A DNA stretch of 52,275 bases from Gammaproteobacteria bacterium bin55 (GCA_002238665.1 MPMU01000005.1:1-52275); one strand, 5' to 3'; numbered from the stretch's first letter, positions 11,159 to 20,656 are shown. Translations and numbers: made by a program. Notes: generated by a model not told the origin, from the letters alone.

Positions 11159-11791
11159 TCACCCATTTGTTTTTTTCCACTCAGCCAGAACAGCCGTTCG
11201 GCTCTTACCAAACAATTTAAGGCAGATGGCATCTCGTGCTCTAGAGATGCGAGATCGTACAGTACCGGCTGGTGTATCTAGCATCGCAGCGATCTGACAG
11301 TACTTGTACTTCTCTTGCGACAGAACAAATGCATCCTTTAAATCAGGCGGTAAATCTTCAACCGCAGCGTCGTATTCTTCCTTACTGACTCGCTCTCCAA
11401 TTTTCGCTTCGTACGGTGAGGTCTTGTCAGTTCGATTCTCGATCATCTCCTCAATGGTCTGATCTTCTTCCGCCTCAATGAGGTTGCCAAGCGGTCGACG
11501 TTTTAGGTAACTTCGATAATTTGACGATTCAGAACGAGCGATCTTATAGGCCCACGTAAAAAACTGACTGTCGCCGCGAAAATTGGGCAGGTTCTTCCAG
11601 ATCTTGGCGAATGTCTGCATGAGGACATCCAACGCATCATCCTCTGTATCCGTCCAATGCCGTATATGCTTGAGTAAGCGATGCTCATATTTCTTGTAGA
11701 TCACGTTGAACGCGCTTTCATCACCTTCTTTGGCTCGCTTCAAGAGCTCACGCTCGTCGAGCTGGGAGATCTTTGCGGACGAATCAACCAA
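11159..11791 (-). CDS. rpoE: ECF RNA polymerase sigma factor, RpoE-like
   Basis: Sigma region 2 (ALDVLMQTFAKIWKNLPNFRGDSQFFTWAYKIARSE) and region 4 (LPPDLKDAFVLSQEKYKYCQIAAMLDTPAGTVRSRISRARDAI). Confidence 0.85.
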   Translation of the reverse strand: MVDSSAKISQLDERELLKRAKEGDESAFNVIYKKYEHRLLKHIRHWTDTEDDALDVLMQTFAKIWKNLPNFRGDSQFFTWAYKIARSESSNYRSYLKRRPLGNLIEAEEDQTIEEMIENRTDKTSPYEAKIGERVSKEEYDAAVEDLPPDLKDAFVLSQEKYKYCQIAAMLDTPAGTVRSRISRARDAICLKLFGKSRTAVLAEWKKTNG

Positions 11792-11935
11792 AATACTTTT
11801 TGCCTTTGTACCTAGCTACTAATGTGTCCCATGCAGGAACTTGGAGGAAGGACTACATACACCACATTTGACTCCCAATAGAATTTGGCTTCTACGGGAG
11901 TGAACCAATCATTCTAATTATTTTGTAAGTTCCCT

Positions 11936-13573
11936 TTGAGCTATAGACACGAAACGGACGTTTTAATCGTCGGAAGTGGAGCGGCAGGATTAGCTGCCGC
12001 GATTCACTTATCACCGAGCTGTGACGTACTGTTAATTTCAAAAGAAGATTTCAAAAGCGGTTCTTCCAACCGCGCACAGGGAGGTATCGCCGCGGTCTGG
12101 GACGAGGCTGATTCACTGGACTCCCATGTTGAGGACACGATCCGCGCAGGAGCTGGCTTATGCGACGAGCAGGTTGTCCAATTTGCGGTTTCTCGAGGCA
12201 AGAGAGAAGTTGATTGGCTCATCAAACAGAATCTGCAATTTGATCGAGACGAAGATGACTTTCACTTAACACAAGAAGGTGGACATTCTTTTCGACGAGT
12301 CTTACATGTAGCAGATGCTACTGGGAAAGCAATCGTTGCAAATCTCACTGAGCAGGTCATTGATCGCGACAACATTCATTTTCTACCCAACCGAATGGTC
12401 GTCGATGTGGTCACCGACGGTAATCGAAACGCTGGTCAGAGACGTGTATTAGGAGCTTATGTATACAACACCGTCAGCCGTCGTGTCGAGGTGATTCAAG
12501 CCAAAGTTGTGATTCTTGCCAGTGGCGGTGCAAGCAAGGTGTACCTCTATACCAGTAATCCAGATTCTTCCACTGGAGATGGCATCGCCATTGCAGCCAG
12601 ACGCGGTGCGCGTATCGCAAACATGGAATTCAATCAGTTCCATCCTACCTGCCTATATCACCCAAACGCTCGCTCATTTCTGATTTCCGAAGCCGTCCGA
12701 GGCGAAGGTGGAAAACTGGTGCTCCCCAATGGCGAGCGCTTCATGTCCAAATTCGATCCAAGGGGGGAACTCGCTTCGAGGGATATCGTCGCGAGAGCCA
12801 TTGACTTTGAAATGAAACGATTGGGTATTGAATGCGTATATCTGGATGTATCACATCTTGGGACCGCCCAAATCGAGTCTCGATTTCCAACGATCTCCAG
12901 CACATTACGTTCGGTTGGTATCGACATGGCGACGCAACCGATTCCGGTAGTCCCCGCAGCACACTATACGTGCGGAGGGGTCTTGGTGGATATTCACGGA
13001 CAGACAGATATTGGTTCACTCTATGCGATTGGTGAGACAGCCTACACAGGATTTCACGGTGCGAATCGACTTGCCAGTAATTCCCTACTAGAGTGTTTGG
13101 TTTTTGCCCGATCCGCAGCAGAGCACATTCTCAGTAACAAGCTAGCCCAGAGAACCAACAGTCCCAGCATCCCAGAGTGGGACGAGAGTCAGGTTACTGA
13201 TTCCGATGAGGACGTAGTCCTCCAACACAATTGGTTGGAACTACGCAGATTTATGTGGGATTACGTCGGTATCGTACGTTCTACAAAACGTCTTGAACGG
13301 GCAGCCAATCGTCTCAGATTGTTAAAACAGGAAGTTTTCGATTACTACGCCAACTTCCGAGTAAACAGCAATCTGTTGGAGTTAAGAAACCTTATCGAAG
13401 TAGCGTCGTTAATAATCGAATCTGCACAGGCGCGTAAGGAAAGTCGTGGACTCCACTTCAACATGAACTTTCCCGATCTGGCAGAAGATGTACATCCCAC
13501 GATTCTGCATCCTGCTAAGGATCCACTCGATGTACTTCAGCTAGCTCATAACCGCCGACGCAACACCTCGTAA
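11936..13573 (+). CDS. nadB: L-aspartate oxidase (TTG start)
   Basis: DVLIVGSGAAGLAAAIHL, SSNRAQGGIAAVWDE, HPTCLYHP, HYTCGGVLVD, GANRLASNSLLECLVF; divergent from rpoE as in enterics. Confidence 0.96.
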   Translation: MSYRHETDVLIVGSGAAGLAAAIHLSPSCDVLLISKEDFKSGSSNRAQGGIAAVWDEADSLDSHVEDTIRAGAGLCDEQVVQFAVSRGKREVDWLIKQNLQFDRDEDDFHLTQEGGHSFRRVLHVADATGKAIVANLTEQVIDRDNIHFLPNRMVVDVVTDGNRNAGQRRVLGAYVYNTVSRRVEVIQAKVVILASGGASKVYLYTSNPDSSTGDGIAIAARRGARIANMEFNQFHPTCLYHPNARSFLISEAVRGEGGKLVLPNGERFMSKFDPRGELASRDIVARAIDFEMKRLGIECVYLDVSHLGTAQIESRFPTISSTLRSVGIDMATQPIPVVPAAHYTCGGVLVDIHGQTDIGSLYAIGETAYTGFHGANRLASNSLLECLVFARSAAEHILSNKLAQRTNSPSIPEWDESQVTDSDEDVVLQHNWLELRRFMWDYVGIVRSTKRLERAANRLRLLKQEVFDYYANFRVNSNLLELRNLIEVASLIIESAQARKESRGLHFNMNFPDLAEDVHPTILHPAKDPLDVLQLAHNRRRNTS

Positions 13574-13581
13574 AGCACTCA

Positions 13582-14106
13582 CTAGATCTGATAACACCAG
13601 TGCCACGGCTCATAGATCACCCCGTGTGGATTATCTTTGGGAAAAGACATAGTAAATCCAAACCGGTCTGCATAGGCGGTCAACCAGCTGAATGCTCTGG
13701 ATTCTTCGAAAACCTGTTCTACAGCTTTGTAGCCAGGCGAGGTCACATCGAGAGCGAGGCCACTCTGGTGCTCGCTGAACCCAGGTGCGGCAACTCTCGT
13801 AAGGATCGACTCGATCGATTCACCGCGAGCTAGGTGCCTTTGAATCAAACCTTCCTGGTAGCTAGCTGATCGATAAGCTGAGACTACTTTCAGCTCGACT
13901 TCTTGCTCTTGAGCCCATTCAACCATTTCCAACCACTTTTCAGCAGCCGGTTTTCGAAGTTGCTGAGGTCTACCGTAAACATCTTCGCCAATTGAAACCA
14001 GATCCGTTGGAATGTCAAAGCAAGGAAGCGAAGACCGGCTGATGTAGTTTGACGAAATTCCTAGGCGATCATGAATCTCCTGGATTTGAGACGGTAACTC
14101 AAGCAA
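13582..14106 (-). CDS. D-alanyl-D-alanine carboxypeptidase (VanY/M15 family)
   Basis: VVSAYRSASYQEGLI, SEHQSGLALDV, YEPWHWCY. Confidence 0.85.
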   Translation of the reverse strand: MLELPSQIQEIHDRLGISSNYISRSSLPCFDIPTDLVSIGEDVYGRPQQLRKPAAEKWLEMVEWAQEQEVELKVVSAYRSASYQEGLIQRHLARGESIESILTRVAAPGFSEHQSGLALDVTSPGYKAVEQVFEESRAFSWLTAYADRFGFTMSFPKDNPHGVIYEPWHWCYQI

Positions 14107-14115
14107 TCTGAGAGA

Positions 14116-15345
14116 CTACCCTGCTGCCTTCGCCTCTAAGCGGTCGACTTCCTCACCTCCGATAACGCCTTTGTCTCGTAATCGACCGAGTTCACTGCGC
14201 GAAATTCCTAGGTCAGTCATCAGCACCTCGTCATTGTGCTCACCTAGTAAAGGTGCTGCTACTGGTTCCACCTTACTTTCTGACATTCTTGAAGGCCAAC
14301 CCAAGATTCTGACATTGCCGTAATCTCGATGATCGATTTCTTTAATAAAGCCGCGTTCCTGTAAATGAGGATCAGAGAATAGTTCATTGGTCTGATAAAC
14401 TGCGCTCGCGCAGACTCCCGCTTCCGCGAACAGACTCATGCACTCACGTTTAGTCTTTGTTTTCGTCCATTCGGCAATCTCGTTATAAAGACCACTTGCA
14501 TTGACATGACGTTGCCGCGGAGTCTCATACTCTGGTCGAGCAAACAAATCCGGTTTTTCTATGGTTTGGCATACACCGTCCCACATTCGTTGATTGACCG
14601 CCATGATGAAGATATAGTCGTTGGCGCCACCAGGGGCACAGGGGTAAAGTGCCATAAATGGATTCGAGCCATTGCCGCTCCGAAGTGTTGGTCTTGCACC
14701 AAATCCGGTGCTCGATACCGCGGTCCTGAGATAGTAGGTCATAGCCTCCTGCATCGACAATTCGATAGATTGACCTCTATTGGTGCGTAGACGCTGAGCA
14801 TAAGCGGCTGTGATCGCCAAAGCAGCCTGCATGCCTGTTCCAGCATCACCAGTGGTAGGACCCGGACGCATGGGTGGACCATCTGGATTACCTGTAATCG
14901 AGAAAGCACCAGCTGCGGCTTGAGCAACCATGTCCATGCATTTGTAGTGAGCATGAGGACCTGTAGTTCCAAATCCTTTGATCCGAGCGTAGATCAATTG
15001 TGGGTTAATCTCACTCATTACTTCATATCCAAGATTGAGTTTTTCCATCACGCCGGGACCGTAATTCTCGACAAACACGTCGTAGTTAGGAAGCATCTTG
15101 AGTAGCAATTCGCGACCCGCAGGATCCTGTAAATTGATGGTCACACTTCGCTTATTACTATTCCAATTGATGAAATACTCACGATCGATTGAGTTGCCTG
15201 CGCTTCGACCCCGTCCAGGATCGCCAAAATTAGGACGCTCAATCTTGACCACATCCGCACCAAGAAAAGCCAACGATTGGGTACAGCATGTCCCTGCTTC
15301 AAACTGAGTCATGTCCAGAATTCTCATTCCGTCAAGTGCAGGCAT
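14116..15345 (-). CDS. CaiB/BaiF family (class III) CoA transferase
   Basis: MRILDMTQFEAGTCCTQSLAFLGADVVKIERPNFGDPGR, FVENYGPGVMEKLNLGYE, IYARIKGFGTTGP. Confidence 0.93.
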   Translation of the reverse strand: MPALDGMRILDMTQFEAGTCCTQSLAFLGADVVKIERPNFGDPGRGRSAGNSIDREYFINWNSNKRSVTINLQDPAGRELLLKMLPNYDVFVENYGPGVMEKLNLGYEVMSEINPQLIYARIKGFGTTGPHAHYKCMDMVAQAAAGAFSITGNPDGPPMRPGPTTGDAGTGMQAALAITAAYAQRLRTNRGQSIELSMQEAMTYYLRTAVSSTGFGARPTLRSGNGSNPFMALYPCAPGGANDYIFIMAVNQRMWDGVCQTIEKPDLFARPEYETPRQRHVNASGLYNEIAEWTKTKTKRECMSLFAEAGVCASAVYQTNELFSDPHLQERGFIKEIDHRDYGNVRILGWPSRMSESKVEPVAAPLLGEHNDEVLMTDLGISRSELGRLRDKGVIGGEEVDRLEAKAAG

Positions 15346-15614
15346 AGTTCCCCTTCTGTTTCATCGGCACAATGAAAAGTTCAGTTACAACACTGTTATT
15401 AAGTTTATTTAGAGTCTTTCGAAAAACTGTGGTCTCACGACAATTCCGTTGTGCTAATAGTTTTATCTATTTGATTTAAAACGTTATTTGTTAGACAATC
15501 CAGCATCGAATTACTCCAAAAGCATGTTTTTCGACAGTCTCTTTAAAGGAGTTTTATACGTTAGTGCCAAGACCGAGTCCTCCACCGTCATGAACCAATC
15601 TGTAAGCATCCGAT

Positions 15615-15803
15615 CTACTTGTCCTTGTAAACTATATTTTCAGGTTGCAGGATAGCCTTAACGAAGTTCTCCATCTTCTCTTTGACCGTATCACCAGAGA
15701 CGTCTATATGAAACTCCGCCTCTAACTCAGCTTTGCTCAGTTGATAGGTTGACACACGGAGTTCTACAAAGGGTAATTCTTTGCGGTACTTTCGTTCTTT
15801 TAT
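15615..15803 (-). other. 62-codon open frame downstream of the methyltransferase, no canonical start (ATA); possibly a small degraded gene
   Basis: Frame reads KERKYRKELPFVELRVSTYQLSKAELEAEFHIDVSGDTVKEKMENFVKAILQPENIVYKDK*; not in the supplied ORF track; internal GTG at 15753-15755. Confidence 0.35.
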
Positions 15804-17074
15804 GCGTCAGGATTCACGCCATCAGGTAGTTTCGGTAGAGCTTTCATCCCAGCAAGTCTTGAAATCAGATATTCTGTACGATTACCTTTCAGTGAATTGC
15901 AGTAACTACACAGGAGCTGTAAATTCTCGATGTGATTAGTGCCGCCCTTGGATGTAGGGGTAATGTGGTCCACTTCTAAATTTTGCATTTTAAAATGTTC
16001 TTCGCACCCATGACAGTACCCCCCTTGTTCACCGTAAAGGATTTTCTTATTTTTTAGGGAGTTATAAGGTGGTAGCTTGCCTAGGTCTGTACGTAGTGGA
16101 ATGTCTACTCGGTCAGTAACATCTACAAATATATCTGGTTGGTCGGCTTTGATTCGTTCGTTAACTAGCCGTACTGCGATTGGACTAATATCTATACCTA
16201 CCCAGTTTCTTCCGAGTCTATCCGCTGCAACTAAGGTGGTTGCACACCCGCAGAAAGGATCTAGGACCACGTCACCTTCGTTTGAAGATGCTTTGATAAT
16301 TCTCTCGAGTAGCGCTAAAGGCTTCTGGGTAGGGTATCCCACGCGCTCTCGCTGGTTCGTCAGTACCGGAACATCTGACCACCAATCCTCAGGAATTTTG
16401 CCGTCGCCGAATTGTGCTCTCACGTCCTCAATACTGCGTTTGTCCTGGGTATTCACTGAAGGGGAAATCACACTACGAGTGCCCTCTATGCGCCCGCGTC
16501 GAGCCAATGTCTCAGCGCTGTAAGCCGTGCGGACAGCGTCTGCATTGAACGCCTCTCCCCCAAAAAACAGAATCGTATCGTGTTTGCGCGGAAACCATCG
16601 CTTCGTATTGGACGGGCCAGTGTAGCACCACACAATCTCATTTCGAAATTCCCTCCTACCAAACACTGCATCCATCAATAGCTTTAGATAGTGACTCATC
16701 GTTGGATCACAATGCAAGTAAATCGAGCCGTTCTCTTTTAGTAATCGGTGCATTTCAAGTAGCCGAATCGCCATATAAATGAGATAAGACTTATCCGAAT
16801 TATTTTGTGCCGCTTGAATCACCCGCCATAGAGCCGCTTGTTGCGGTTTCTTTTGGAGCAAATCTAGCCACTTAACGTTTAAATCTGATAATGACCATGT
16901 ATCCTTAAACTCCGAACCCGCTGCTTTGCTACCAATTGGCGCGGCGTAGTTGGCGTTGGAGTTGAAAGGGGGGTCTAGGTAGATAAGGTCCACTGAATCC
17001 GAATTCATTCCCCGCATGATTTCAAGGTTATCAGCTGTCCAAATCGTTCGATTCTTCCAGTTTGTTTCTGCCAT
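15800..17074 (-). CDS. Beta-class DNA methyltransferase fused to a C-terminal HNH nuclease domain
   Basis: DLIYLDPPFNSNANY (motif IV), DVVLDPFCGCATTLVAADRLGRNWVGIDIS (motif I); C-terminal CHGCEEHFKMQNLEVDHITPTSKGGTNHIENLQLLCSYCNSLKGNR (HNH). Confidence 0.9.
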   Translation of the reverse strand: MAETNWKNRTIWTADNLEIMRGMNSDSVDLIYLDPPFNSNANYAAPIGSKAAGSEFKDTWSLSDLNVKWLDLLQKKPQQAALWRVIQAAQNNSDKSYLIYMAIRLLEMHRLLKENGSIYLHCDPTMSHYLKLLMDAVFGRREFRNEIVWCYTGPSNTKRWFPRKHDTILFFGGEAFNADAVRTAYSAETLARRGRIEGTRSVISPSVNTQDKRSIEDVRAQFGDGKIPEDWWSDVPVLTNQRERVGYPTQKPLALLERIIKASSNEGDVVLDPFCGCATTLVAADRLGRNWVGIDISPIAVRLVNERIKADQPDIFVDVTDRVDIPLRTDLGKLPPYNSLKNKKILYGEQGGYCHGCEEHFKMQNLEVDHITPTSKGGTNHIENLQLLCSYCNSLKGNRTEYLISRLAGMKALPKLPDGVNPDA

Positions 17075-18039
17075 TACACTACTCTCTTCGCTACTTGATT
17101 GTCAGCAATCATGTCAGCATACTTCATTCGTTTACCTTGCATATTGTTCGAGAATGTCTTGAAGATGTCGAGCGTATCTGCTTTGGTTATACCGAGTTGC
17201 AAACTCGTCTACGTAGCGGTTTAAATGCTTAGCGCTAAAGAGATGGAACTTACTGTGATAACCGCGTTCGAGAATCGACCAAAATGAATCAATCCTGTAC
17301 GTTTGACCTTGTCCGTTCACATACTCAGCGACCCAATGCTTAACTTTACAGTGCTCTCTCTGTTCAATACCTTGATAAGCTCTACCTTCGACCGCATAGA
17401 CGGTAAAACCTGTAACGGTATTCTCATTTACAGAACTTTTTAAGGTTCTTTCATCCGAACAACTAACTGCTTTAGCACTGACTTGAATGATGTTTCTATC
17501 CTTCGCGCCCACTACCTCAGAATTAGCAACAGCAGTCTTAGCTGCACTTAGCTTTTTAAGTGCGTGCTTGTTCGATCCTTTACAACCTATGGAAGTTTCA
17601 TCGATTTCTATCGTCCCAAGAAACAGATTGTTACCTGTCATCATATCTTCTCTTAGTCTACGTCCTAAGTGCCACGCTGATTTCAGAGTGATATCAAGCT
17701 CTCGGTGCAATTTCATGCTCGATACCCCTTTCAGGTTTATAAATACCAAGTACACAGCAATTGCCCAGATCTGAAAGTTCAATTTAGATGCTTCCATTAA
17801 AGTACCAATCTTGACGCTGAATAGTTTTATACAACCTTACTCTATACAACGATAAGGCATGGTTTTATGTGTGCGTTGATTTTCACGGGGATAGAGCCAC
17901 AATGAGGACAAGCAGGTATGTCTCCCCAGCGTTTATTGTCAAACCATGCTTCAGCGGTTTCGGAGTTGGGAAATATTTAGTAGAGCGATTTGAAGATGAT
18001 TCCTTTTCGGTAATACTTACCGGGAGCGTTTTTAGACAT
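17074..18039 (-). pseudogene. IS1595 family (ISXO2-like) transposase pseudogene with two internal stops and at least two frameshifts
   Basis: Manual frame correction: MSKNAPGKYYRKGIIFKSLY*IFPNSETAEAWFDNKRWGDIPACPHCGSIPVKINAHIKP / MPYRCIE*GCIKLFSVKIGTLMEASKLNF...ILEQYA / GKRMKYADMIADNQVAKRVV*. The supplied ORF 17132..17797 is only the central part. Confidence 0.85.
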
Positions 18040-18208
18040 TTAAGCTCTGTTTATCAATTACTTAGAGGTAGTTTTACACAAAAGAGACACAGAATCCAAG
18101 CAATTTCTCAAGCATACTCAAGGTTTTATAGCAATAAAGTTTATAACTCTTTCATTTGGACAATCTCACTACTTCAAACTGATTTACACCAAAAGTTGTC
18201 CACGTAAT

Positions 18209-18715
18209 ATGGAAAGTTCAGATCAATATCGTCGTAAGTTCGAGATTGAGGTCGTCAGGGAATCACTGCATTTTTCTGCGGCACACTTCACCATATTCAG
18301 CTCGGTGAGTCGAGAGAATCTGCATGGCCACAACTTCAGAGTCCAGGCTGTCATCGAAGCGAAAGTCGGAGAAGATGGACTGGTTTTTGACTATTCAATC
18401 ATCAAGGATGTTCTACAGAATCACTGCGATGCACTCGACGAAAAACTCTTGCTTCCAGAGAACTCTCCCTATCTAGAAATCACTAAATCTGGCGGGTATG
18501 TTCAGGTCAAATTCGATCACGAGGTATTGCCTTTCTTGCCACGCGATGTGAAGATCCTCCCAGTCAGAAATATCACTGTGGAAGAACTCTCTGAATGGTT
18601 TATTAGCCAACTTCAAGAAGATAGCGCGTATAAATCTCTCCCCATAGATCGACTTTCCATTCGAGTAGCTTCGGGCTCTGGACAGTGGGGAGTCAGTACG
18701 ATAGAACACTCATGA
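18209..18715 (+). CDS. 6-pyruvoyltetrahydropterin synthase/QueD family protein lacking the active-site Cys (PTPS-III-like motif)
   Basis: FSAAHFTIFSSVSRENLHGHNFRV Zn-ligand His pattern; Glu but no Cys before HGH. Confidence 0.82.
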   Translation: MESSDQYRRKFEIEVVRESLHFSAAHFTIFSSVSRENLHGHNFRVQAVIEAKVGEDGLVFDYSIIKDVLQNHCDALDEKLLLPENSPYLEITKSGGYVQVKFDHEVLPFLPRDVKILPVRNITVEELSEWFISQLQEDSAYKSLPIDRLSIRVASGSGQWGVSTIEHS

Positions 18716-19407
18716 AGACTCTGATCATTACCGGTGCAAGTTCAGGCATCGGCTTAGCGACGGCCAAACTATTCTTGGAAGATGATTTCCAGGTTGTCAA
18801 TATCTCCCGTCGACTCTGTCCATTGGATGAGGTGCACAGCATTCAGTGTGACTTGTCTCAGGAAGACTTCGTGTCGCAGCTTGAACCAGCACTTCAACCT
18901 CATCTTGAAAATAGCACGCGTCTCTCTCTAATTCACAATGCCGCGATGTATGTCAACGATTCGGCCGTGAATGCCGAAATCGACGTGCTTCGTAATGCCC
19001 TCCAAATAAACATTTCAGCACCTCATCTGCTAAATAAACTATGCATTCCTCACATGCAACCAGGATCCTGCATTCTTTATGTGGGTTCTACCTTGGGTGA
19101 GAAGGCAGTCTCAGGTTGTTTCACCTATGTGACGACTAAGCATGCACAAATCGGCATGATGAAAGCCTTGTGTCAGGACCTAGCAAACACACACATACAC
19201 ACCGCTAATATCTGTCCTGGATTCACTGATACTGAGATGCTTAGAGCACATGTGCCATCCGATCAATTGGACAACGTTGCCAAGTTATCAACAATGGGGC
19301 GACTTGTGGAACCCGAAGAAATCGCTCGGTGCCTTAAATTCGTCAGCGAAAATCCGTCGTTAAACGGAGCCGTAATCCACGCAAATCTAGGTCAGGTGGA
19401 GTCGTAA
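18712..19407 (+). CDS. Short-chain dehydrogenase/reductase
   Basis: KTLIITGASSGIGLATA, catalytic YVTTKHA, ICPGFTDTEM; start taken at ATG 18712, overlapping the PTPS stop. Confidence 0.88.
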   Translation: MKTLIITGASSGIGLATAKLFLEDDFQVVNISRRLCPLDEVHSIQCDLSQEDFVSQLEPALQPHLENSTRLSLIHNAAMYVNDSAVNAEIDVLRNALQINISAPHLLNKLCIPHMQPGSCILYVGSTLGEKAVSGCFTYVTTKHAQIGMMKALCQDLANTHIHTANICPGFTDTEMLRAHVPSDQLDNVAKLSTMGRLVEPEEIARCLKFVSENPSLNGAVIHANLGQVES

Positions 19408-19414
19408 TCGACTT

Positions 19415-19732
19415 TTATTGGGTCACGGACCTCGGCGTGGGCACGATATTCTGCACATTTATGCCGCCCTTTTGAAGGAGCTGACCTACTCGAGGCGCAA
19501 TTTCAGTTTTCCAACGTTCACTGTCATAGACGGCCGCATAGAGCGCTTCTCGTTCTGCATCAGAATTAAATCGTCTCATCCACACGTAGGTCTTCTCATC
19601 CTCACCGCGAAAACTGCCGGTGATGACCATGCCGAGTCCGACTTGATAAGGGATGATCACACTCTCCATGTACTCAATCCACTCATCCATCTTGCCGTCA
19701 ACGATTTGGTATTGTCTTAGTTCATAGAACAC
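19415..19732 (-). CDS. NIPSNAP family protein
   Basis: FYELRQYQIVDGKMDEWIEYMESVIIPYQ...YVWMRRFNSDAEREALYAAVY. Confidence 0.8.
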   Translation of the reverse strand: MFYELRQYQIVDGKMDEWIEYMESVIIPYQVGLGMVITGSFRGEDEKTYVWMRRFNSDAEREALYAAVYDSERWKTEIAPRVGQLLQKGGINVQNIVPTPRSVTQ

Positions 19733-19819
19733 GCATATTTCCTTAATTTCAGTTGTGTGAAGTTCATAGATTGTAGGAGACCGCTACAATGGAATCCTCA
19801 ATTTATTATCTAAGAATCG

Positions 19820-20644
19820 ATGACCGTTTTAGAACCTAAATACCGCCTCCGTCGTCAACGAGTATTCCTGCTATTAAGCGGTATCTTTCTTGGGACCTTG
19901 GGAATGTTGAACATTCTCGGTATTACACGCTTCATTGATCTCTCTTTCGAGGTGTTCGGACTGCAAATCCCCATGACACTTGCAGTAGGTGTACTACCCT
20001 ATCCGATCACCTTCTTCTGCACCGATCTGATTAGTGAAATCTATGGGCGCAAACGAGCGACGGACATGGTGTGGGTAGGTCTGGTCGTGAATGTCTGGGT
20101 CATGATCTTTATCTGGTTAGGCGGCGCGTTACCCGGGTATGAATCTATAGATCCTAATACAGGAGAACTAGCACTGGATGCCGCAGGTAGACCACCACTG
20201 TTTTTTGAAGTTCAAACACTCGCACTGGGGTCGGTCACAGCGTCCATGATTGCATATCTGAGTGCACAATATTGCGACGTTCGACTTTTCCACTTCTGGA
20301 AGTGGTTAACCAAAGGTAAATATCTTTGGATACGAAACAATGGCTCTACTTTAATTAGTCAGCTGGTAGATACCACTGCGGTTATCCTGATCGCACATTT
20401 CTTGGCAAACGCACTTCCGATTGACGCCAATCAGAGCATTGCCAATCAATTAGTGGTGTTCATCGCCTCGGGTTATGTGTTCAAGTTGGTAGTCGCATTA
20501 GTAGACACTGGTCCAATTTATGCGGCAGTACATTTTTTACGTCCGTATCTCAATTTACAGCCAAATGAGGAAGTGGATCCTACGGATTTCTCCAGCGTTC
20601 ACTTGGTTGTAGAACAGTCCACGGACACACAAGAGGCGACATAG
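19820..20644 (+). CDS. yhhQ: Queuosine precursor transporter (YhhQ/VUT family)
   Basis: YPITFFCTDLISEIYGRKRA, multiple TM segments, VDTTAVILIAHF. Confidence 0.85.
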   Translation: MTVLEPKYRLRRQRVFLLLSGIFLGTLGMLNILGITRFIDLSFEVFGLQIPMTLAVGVLPYPITFFCTDLISEIYGRKRATDMVWVGLVVNVWVMIFIWLGGALPGYESIDPNTGELALDAAGRPPLFFEVQTLALGSVTASMIAYLSAQYCDVRLFHFWKWLTKGKYLWIRNNGSTLISQLVDTTAVILIAHFLANALPIDANQSIANQLVVFIASGYVFKLVVALVDTGPIYAAVHFLRPYLNLQPNEEVDPTDFSSVHLVVEQSTDTQEAT

Positions 20645-20656
20645 TCACCCCGTTGG

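Noticed and set aside
11836-11842. GGAACTT, resembling a sigma-E -35 element, upstream of nadB
   Set aside because: On the nadB strand rather than the rpoE strand, and no convincing -10 at the right spacing.
15525-18090. Possible terminal inverted repeat pair (GTCTCTTT... near 15537 and in the reverse complement near 18090)
   Set aside because: Only an 8-nt match with poor extension; could be chance. Needs alignment to true IS1595 ends.
17869-18207. 112-aa plus-strand ORF
   Set aside because: Antisense to the N-terminal part of the IS1595 transposase pseudogene; the minus strand carries the recognisable CPHCGS zinc ribbon.
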